A stretch of DNA of 16,090 nucleotides, taken from CAYLJO01 sp964383905. Lineage in GTDB: Bacteria > Acidobacteriota > Blastocatellia > Pyrinomonadales > Pyrinomonadaceae. A program made the position numbers and the translations under genes. The stretch covers positions 1-16,090 of the forward strand of contig CAYLJO010000145.1 of assembly GCA_964383905.1 (NCBI GenBank), read 5' to 3'. Position 1 is the first letter of the stretch. Each line of letters starts with the position of its first letter. Below the pieces are notes generated by a model. It was not told the origin of the DNA. It worked only from the letters and a program-made list of their open reading frames with translations, and did no database searches. This document shows, piece by piece, positions 12,232-16,090 of the stretch.

Positions 12232-13852
12232 TGTACCCGCGCTTGCCGCGCGCCACGGCGTTCGGACGCGCGACGGCCACGCGGATCGTGCGCCATTTCC
12301 CGTCGCGCAATTTATTCGCCGGGCGGTAGGTCAGGCTGTAAACCGTGCCGAGGTCTGCGACCACGCGCTCGTAAGCCCCGGCCAGATCCTGTAGCTCCTC
12401 CACCTCATAGAACATGCCGCCGCCGGCCTCGGCCAGCTCCTTCATCCGATCGTACGCCGCGTCGAAAGTTTCCGGCTGAACATCCAGGGGGCTCAAAGAT
12501 TCGTACTCGGTATTAAGCCATAATGTATAAAGCACGCCATCAAATTCGCGCACGCGCCCGAGCAGCTCCTTGTAACTCAGCTTCGAGCCTTCGCCGCCGG
12601 CGTTCGGCAATGAGCTGTCAAGACCGTCACTCATCAGCACGATGGCGTTGCGGCGCGAATCCCCGGAATCCTTCAGAACCCGGCCCATCGTGAACGCGAG
12701 CGAGTCGTACAGCTTAGTGCTCCCGTGCGGTTGCTCAATCGCGTTGATGCGCCTGTGAAGCGCATCGCGATCATTCGTCAGGCGCGAGACTAGGACCGGC
12801 GTGCCGGCGAAAGTTATCACGGCAATGCGGTCCGACGGGCGTGCGGCGTCGACGAAGCGCAGAGCCGCCCCGCGTATCAGGTTCACGACCTCGCGTGTCG
12901 AGCCCGACAGGTCGATCAACAGGAATAGATTGAAAGGGGCGGCCGAAGAATCAAAGTGCGCTACCTGCTGCTCAACCCCGTCTTCGTATAACTTGAAATC
13001 GCTTTGCGTGAGCCCCGCCAGGCCGCGGTTGGTGCCGCGATCCACAACACTAACGCTGGTGGTCACGAGTTCCGTGTCAACGCGGATCACGTCCGATTCG
13101 TCAACTTCCTGCGGCCCTGTTGACGCGCTCGCAGGCACGCCCGCGCCCGGCCCGTTCTTTGGCGTACCGATTAGCGTTGGCGGTCTCCGCGTTTCTTCTG
13201 TTGACGCTCCACCGCCCGGTGCGCCGGACGGCACAAGCATGATGCGCCCGCTCTCGGAACGAAGGGTCATCAGGCGGCCACCATCGCCTATTTTGAAAAC
13301 ATGCGTCCCTTCTGATACGACCGGAGCGGTGCCGGCAAACGCAGAGGTGATCGCCCCTCTCGAAGTTTGGGCCCGGAGAGTGACGCCGCTTGATTGGGTA
13401 AATTCCGCGCGTATGTCACCCGATACGGTCAGCGCGGCTAGCACCGCGGGGGCGCCATGTATGTCAATCGCACCTCCGGTGGTGATGACTTGTGCGCGTG
13501 CGCGTTCGGGAATATGAAGCGTTAAATCAACGCGCCCGGGCGACCCCATTGTAACATCGCGTAAGACGCCAACGGAGAGCAGTCGTTCTGTTCTTTCGAT
13601 CACGACGGGAGAACGCGACGGGGTCGCGCCTTCAATCTTCGCGGCCACGGACACATACTTTTCGCCCCACACCTCTACGCTCACGCCGCCCTGCCCGTTT
13701 TCGATGCGCAGCTCCCCGCCGGGCGGGAGGTCTGCGCGAAGGCCCTCGTCGCCCGTTGCGCCGAAAGCATTCAGCGTTAGGCAGAGAAGCGCGGCCCACA
13801 CAGCCACATCTGAAAAAGTGGAGAAAAACCCCTTCTTTCCTAATCCAAACAT
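12221..13852 (-). CDS. Secreted beta-domain/VWA fusion protein (first VWA copy)
   Basis: This 543-residue protein joins two parts. A signal peptide (to about residue 31) is followed by residues 44-205, short repeated beta strands with the rhythm G-G-x-L-x-I, G-V-S-V-E-V, G-G-A-I-D-I, S-G-D-I-R-A and R-G-A-I-T. This resembles the DUF4097-type or adhesin-like beta-solenoid fold. A Gly/Pro/Thr-rich linker (about 208-248) leads to a VWFA-related Acidobacterial domain beginning I-R-V-D-T-E-L-V-T. The metal site is complete: D314-L-S316-G-S318, T379 and S-D-G at 408-410. The ATG at 13850-13852 has GAGGGAAG 7 nt upstream. It follows the MoxR gene by 40 nt and overlaps the second VWA gene by 11 nt. 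It is probably a periplasmic or surface partner; a direct link to MoxR would need a membrane-crossing intermediary and is inference. Confidence 0.87.
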   Translation of the reverse strand: MFGLGKKGFFSTFSDVAVWAALLCLTLNAFGATGDEGLRADLPPGGELRIENGQGGVSVEVWGEKYVSVAAKIEGATPSRSPVVIERTERLLSVGVLRDVTMGSPGRVDLTLHIPERARAQVITTGGAIDIHGAPAVLAALTVSGDIRAEFTQSSGVTLRAQTSRGAITSAFAGTAPVVSEGTHVFKIGDGGRLMTLRSESGRIMLVPSGAPGGGASTEETRRPPTLIGTPKNGPGAGVPASASTGPQEVDESDVIRVDTELVTTSVSVVDRGTNRGLAGLTQSDFKLYEDGVEQQVAHFDSSAAPFNLFLLIDLSGSTREVVNLIRGAALRFVDAARPSDRIAVITFAGTPVLVSRLTNDRDALHRRINAIEQPHGSTKLYDSLAFTMGRVLKDSGDSRRNAIVLMSDGLDSSLPNAGGEGSKLSYKELLGRVREFDGVLYTLWLNTEYESLSPLDVQPETFDAAYDRMKELAEAGGGMFYEVEELQDLAGAYERVVADLGTVYSLTYRPANKLRDGKWRTIRVAVARPNAVARGKRGYNAN

Positions 13853-13892
13853 GTTCCAACTTCCCTCTTTGCCGTATCAAGCGACGGGTTAC

Positions 13893-14915
13893 TTAATGCG
13901 TGTTTGCCGCAGCGTCTTCCGGCGTCGCGCGAAGTAGCTCGGCGATGATCACTTCAACCGTGATGCCCTCGGCTTCGGCATGAAAGTTGGGGAGAATGCG
14001 GTGACGCAGAACAGGATATGCCATTGCGCGCACATCATCAAACCCGACGGCGAAACGCCCTTCGAACAACGCGCGGGCCTTGGCGCCCAAAATTAACGAC
14101 TGCCCGGCGCGCGGCCCCGCGCCCCAGCGTACGTGCTCGTTAACGAAGGGAATTGCTTCCGGCGTGCCGGGCCGGGTCGCCCGTACCAGCCGCGCCGCAA
14201 AATCCACGATGTTCGACGCGGCCGGCACGTCGCGCACAACCTCCTGGATGCGCTCAATCTCCGCGCCGCTGATGATCTTCTGCACATCAATTGTGCGGTT
14301 TGTCGTCGTCGCGGCGATAATGTGCCGCTCTTCCTCAGCTTCGGGGTAGTCAATCACGACCTCGAAGAGGAACCGGTCGAGTTGCGCCTCGGGCAAGTGA
14401 TAAGTGCCTTCCTGCTCGATCGGGTTTTCGGTGGCGAGCACAAAAAAAGGTTTATCGAGCCGGTAAAGAACGCCGCCCGCCGTGACCTGCCCCTCCTGCA
14501 TGGCCTCTAAAAGTGCGGCCTGTGTTTTTGGTGGGGCGCGGTTGATCTCGTCGGCGAGCACGATGTTGGCGAAGATCGGGCCGGCGATAAAACGGGCTTC
14601 GCGCCGGCCGGTCGTGCGATCTTCTTCAATGACTTCTGTGCCGGTGATGTCGGACGGCATCAGGTCAGGCGTAAACTGGATGCGATTGAAGCGAAGGCGC
14701 AGGGCCTGAGCCAGTGTTTTGACGAGCAATGTTTTGGCCAGGCCGGGGACACTGCGCAGCAGGCAGTGACCGCCGCAAGCGACCGCAATCATGATCTGGC
14801 GCACCACCTCGCGCTGACCAATGATGACTTTCGCAATCTCGGTTTCAAGCTCCTCGATGGACCTGTGTAGAGTGTCCAGAGTCGCTGCCTTTTCGCTCTC
14901 GTTCGTCAACCGCAT
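13893..14915 (-). CDS. MoxR-family AAA+ ATPase
   Basis: The 340-residue protein has the complete MoxR architecture, and its length is normal. I-I-G-Q-R-E-V-V near residues 31-38 is the usual entry motif. The Walker A reads S-V-P-G-L-A-K-T (55-62), where most family members have G-V-P-G-L-A-K-T, so the first glycine is replaced by serine; the lysine and threonine are intact. Walker B is I-V-L-A-D-E (118-123), followed by I-N-R-A-P-P-K-T-Q-A-A-L-L-E-A-M. Sensor 1 is A-T-E-N-P-I-E-Q-E-G-T-Y, with L-D-R-F at 179-182 and the C-terminal lid near residues 240-330. MoxR ATPases are cytoplasmic, ring-forming, and act as chaperones with VWA-domain partners. The gene starts 21 nt after the pilT-like stop and leads into five VWA or VWA-derived genes. 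No clear Shine-Dalgarno precedes the ATG. Confidence 0.95.
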   Translation of the reverse strand: MRLTNESEKAATLDTLHRSIEELETEIAKVIIGQREVVRQIMIAVACGGHCLLRSVPGLAKTLLVKTLAQALRLRFNRIQFTPDLMPSDITGTEVIEEDRTTGRREARFIAGPIFANIVLADEINRAPPKTQAALLEAMQEGQVTAGGVLYRLDKPFFVLATENPIEQEGTYHLPEAQLDRFLFEVVIDYPEAEEERHIIAATTTNRTIDVQKIISGAEIERIQEVVRDVPAASNIVDFAARLVRATRPGTPEAIPFVNEHVRWGAGPRAGQSLILGAKARALFEGRFAVGFDDVRAMAYPVLRHRILPNFHAEAEGITVEVIIAELLRATPEDAAANTH

Positions 14916-14936
14916 GGAAGAACTAATATGCGCGCC

Positions 14937-16090
14937 TCACCGTTCAATCATGTCAAGCATTGAGCCCCCGTCGGGCTTAGGCTGACTCGGTTGAGCGGGA
15001 CGCGCGGGTCGCCCCTTCCCGCCGAAATCGGCCAATCGCAGCACCAGGTTGTTCGCGTTCGTCGCGTACGGCATCGCCCCCTCCCGCGTCACCACCCCCC
15101 CACGGATCATCCGCTCCAACACCCCGTCGAACGTCTGCATCCCCTCCTGATCTCCCTGCTCCATCGCGTCCTGCAACGATTTGCCCTCCTGCTCCCCCTT
15201 CTCGATGTACTCCCTCGTCCGCGACGTCGATCGCAGGATCTCGATGGCCGCCACCCGCCCCCGTCCGTCCGCCCGCGGCACCAGCCGCTGCGACACGATG
15301 TAGCGGAAACTCTGCGCGATGCGGGTCCGGATCACGTGCTCCTCGCTCTTGGGGAAGACCCCGATGATCCGGTCCACGGTCTTCGCCGCGTCGATGGTGT
15401 GAAGGGTGGAGAGCACGAGGTGCCCGGTCTCGGCCGCTTCGAGCGCGACCTCGATGGTTTCGCGGTCGCGCATCTCGCCCACCAGGATGACCTTCGGGGC
15501 CTGGCGCAGGGCGGCGCGCAGGGCGAGGGCGAAGTCGGGTGTGTCGGAGTGGAGTTCGCGCTGGTGGATGGTGGAGTTCTTATGGTTATGTAAAAACTCG
15601 ATCGGGTCTTCAATGGTAATGATGTGGTAGTACTTTGACTCGTTAATTAAGTCAATAATCGCAGCCAGGGTCGTACTCTTTCCGCTGCCGGTGGGGCCGG
15701 TGACGAGGACGATCCCGTTGAGCAGGTCGGCGATCAGCTGCAACTGTTGGGGCAGATCGAAATCGGAAAAACGTGGCGGCCGGTCCGGGATGACGCGCAT
15801 GACGATGGCATGGGTACCGCGCTGCATGAAGATGTTGACGCGAAAGCGCGAGAACCCTGGCGCGCCGAAGGAGAGGTCAGCGGAGCCGTTTTTTTCGAGG
15901 CTTTCGGCGGCGCGCTGGTGGGAGCCGATGATGAGTTTGGCGATGCCGGCCGTATGGGCCGGCGTCAGGTTTTCGAGGCCGGGCACCTCGACGGGCTGAA
16001 GTTTTCCGTTCAATTCCACCTGCGGCGGGCGGCCCGGGGAGAAGATGAGGTCGCTGACCTTATCGGAGACGCTCAGCATGCGCTGGAGAA
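14937..16090 (-). CDS. pilT: PilT-family type IV pilus retraction ATPase (5' end outside window)
   Basis: The protein powers pilus disassembly as a cytoplasmic hexamer at the base of the type IV pilus. An ATG lies at 16077-16079, but the frame stays open to the window edge (L-Q-R before the Met) and the family's N-terminus is about ten residues longer, so the true start is off the window. Numbered from that Met: S-D-L-I-F-S-P-G-R-P-P (9-19) is the N-terminal PAS-like entry; Walker A is G-P-T-G-S-G-K-S-T (128-136); the Asp box is I-T-I-E-D-P-I-E-F (154-162); Walker B is V-I-L-V-G-E-M-R-D (197-205); the His box is G-H-L-V-L-S-T-L-H-T (219-228). The canonical A-I-R-N-L-I-R-E motif is replaced by T-R-E-Y-I-E-K-G, a variant I associate with second PilT/PilU-like paralogues, so pilU-like is the alternative. 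A Pro-rich tail ends the protein. Confidence 0.93.
   Translation of the reverse strand, partial: LQRMLSVSDKVSDLIFSPGRPPQVELNGKLQPVEVPGLENLTPAHTAGIAKLIIGSHQRAAESLEKNGSADLSFGAPGFSRFRVNIFMQRGTHAIVMRVIPDRPPRFSDFDLPQQLQLIADLLNGIVLVTGPTGSGKSTTLAAIIDLINESKYYHIITIEDPIEFLHNHKNSTIHQRELHSDTPDFALALRAALRQAPKVILVGEMRDRETIEVALEAAETGHLVLSTLHTIDAAKTVDRIIGVFPKSEEHVIRTRIAQSFRYIVSQRLVPRADGRGRVAAIEILRSTSRTREYIEKGEQEGKSLQDAMEQGDQEGMQTFDGVLERMIRGGVVTREGAMPYATNANNLVLRLADFGGKGRPARPAQPSQPKPDGGSMLDMIER

Noticed and set aside
11552..12394. 280-residue plus-strand ORF
   Set aside because: It is antisense to the two VWA genes, whose motifs are clear; the translation is S/R-rich without domains.
12801..13517. 238-residue plus-strand ORF
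   Set aside because: It is antisense to the beta-domain/VWA gene and has no start signal or domain of its own.
14991..15593. 200-residue plus-strand ORF
   Set aside because: It lies wholly inside the PilT gene on the other strand, is dominated by R, P and H as expected of an antisense frame in GC-rich DNA, and has no recognisable domain.

Overview
The window is GC-rich DNA (roughly 60% by eye) in which nearly every gene lies on the minus strand. It most likely comes from an Acidobacteriota genome, plausibly class Blastocatellia. The evidence is two tandem genes with the 'VWFA-related Acidobacterial' architecture, a MoxR/DUF58/BatA-type cluster, and gene junctions decorated with purine/pyrimidine repeats. 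A run of exactly 100 N (10123-10222) marks a scaffold join, so this is a draft or metagenome-derived assembly.

Layout, read in the direction of transcription (right to left): a PilT-family type IV pilus retraction ATPase whose first codons lie beyond the window (14937-16090); a MoxR-family AAA+ ATPase (13893-14915); a secreted protein with an N-terminal beta-rich domain fused to a VWA domain (12221-13852); a second secreted VWA paralogue (11194-12231); a DUF58 protein whose 3' end runs into the gap (10223-11105); a BatA-like membrane VWA protein (8024-10036); a DUF4175-like membrane protein (5650-8022); a large membrane protein with a decayed VWA region and a GATase-like region (3338-5638); and a lipoprotein with an HExxH zinc-peptidase motif (1924-3246). 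After a 257-bp intergenic region with a convincing promoter comes a separately transcribed FecR-domain secreted protein (437-1666). At the left edge a small, cysteine-rich ORF runs on the plus strand (67-384), and a perfect GC-rich hairpin (396-423) separates it from the convergent fecR-like gene.

MoxR, DUF58, BatA-like, DUF4175-like and GATase-like proteins form a known conserved gene neighbourhood. In the MoxR/VWA model the AAA+ ATPase acts with VWA partners to remodel or activate metal-bound or envelope proteins. Here that core has gained two secreted VWA proteins between MoxR and DUF58, and a metallopeptidase lipoprotein follows at the distal end. The spacing (overlaps of 11 nt, gaps of 1 to 88 nt) suggests one long transcription unit.

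The feature least explained by known families is a set of inverted repeats with purine-rich and pyrimidine-rich arms at five consecutive gene junctions (near 3287-3350, 5539-5647, 10060-gap, 11109-11199 and 12097-12212). Two contain an identical 63-bp block that brackets the DUF58 gene. Three overlap annotated start regions. Where a pyrimidine-rich arm is translated it encodes an F/L/S/P-rich hydrophobic stretch that serves as, or leads into, a signal peptide or membrane segment.
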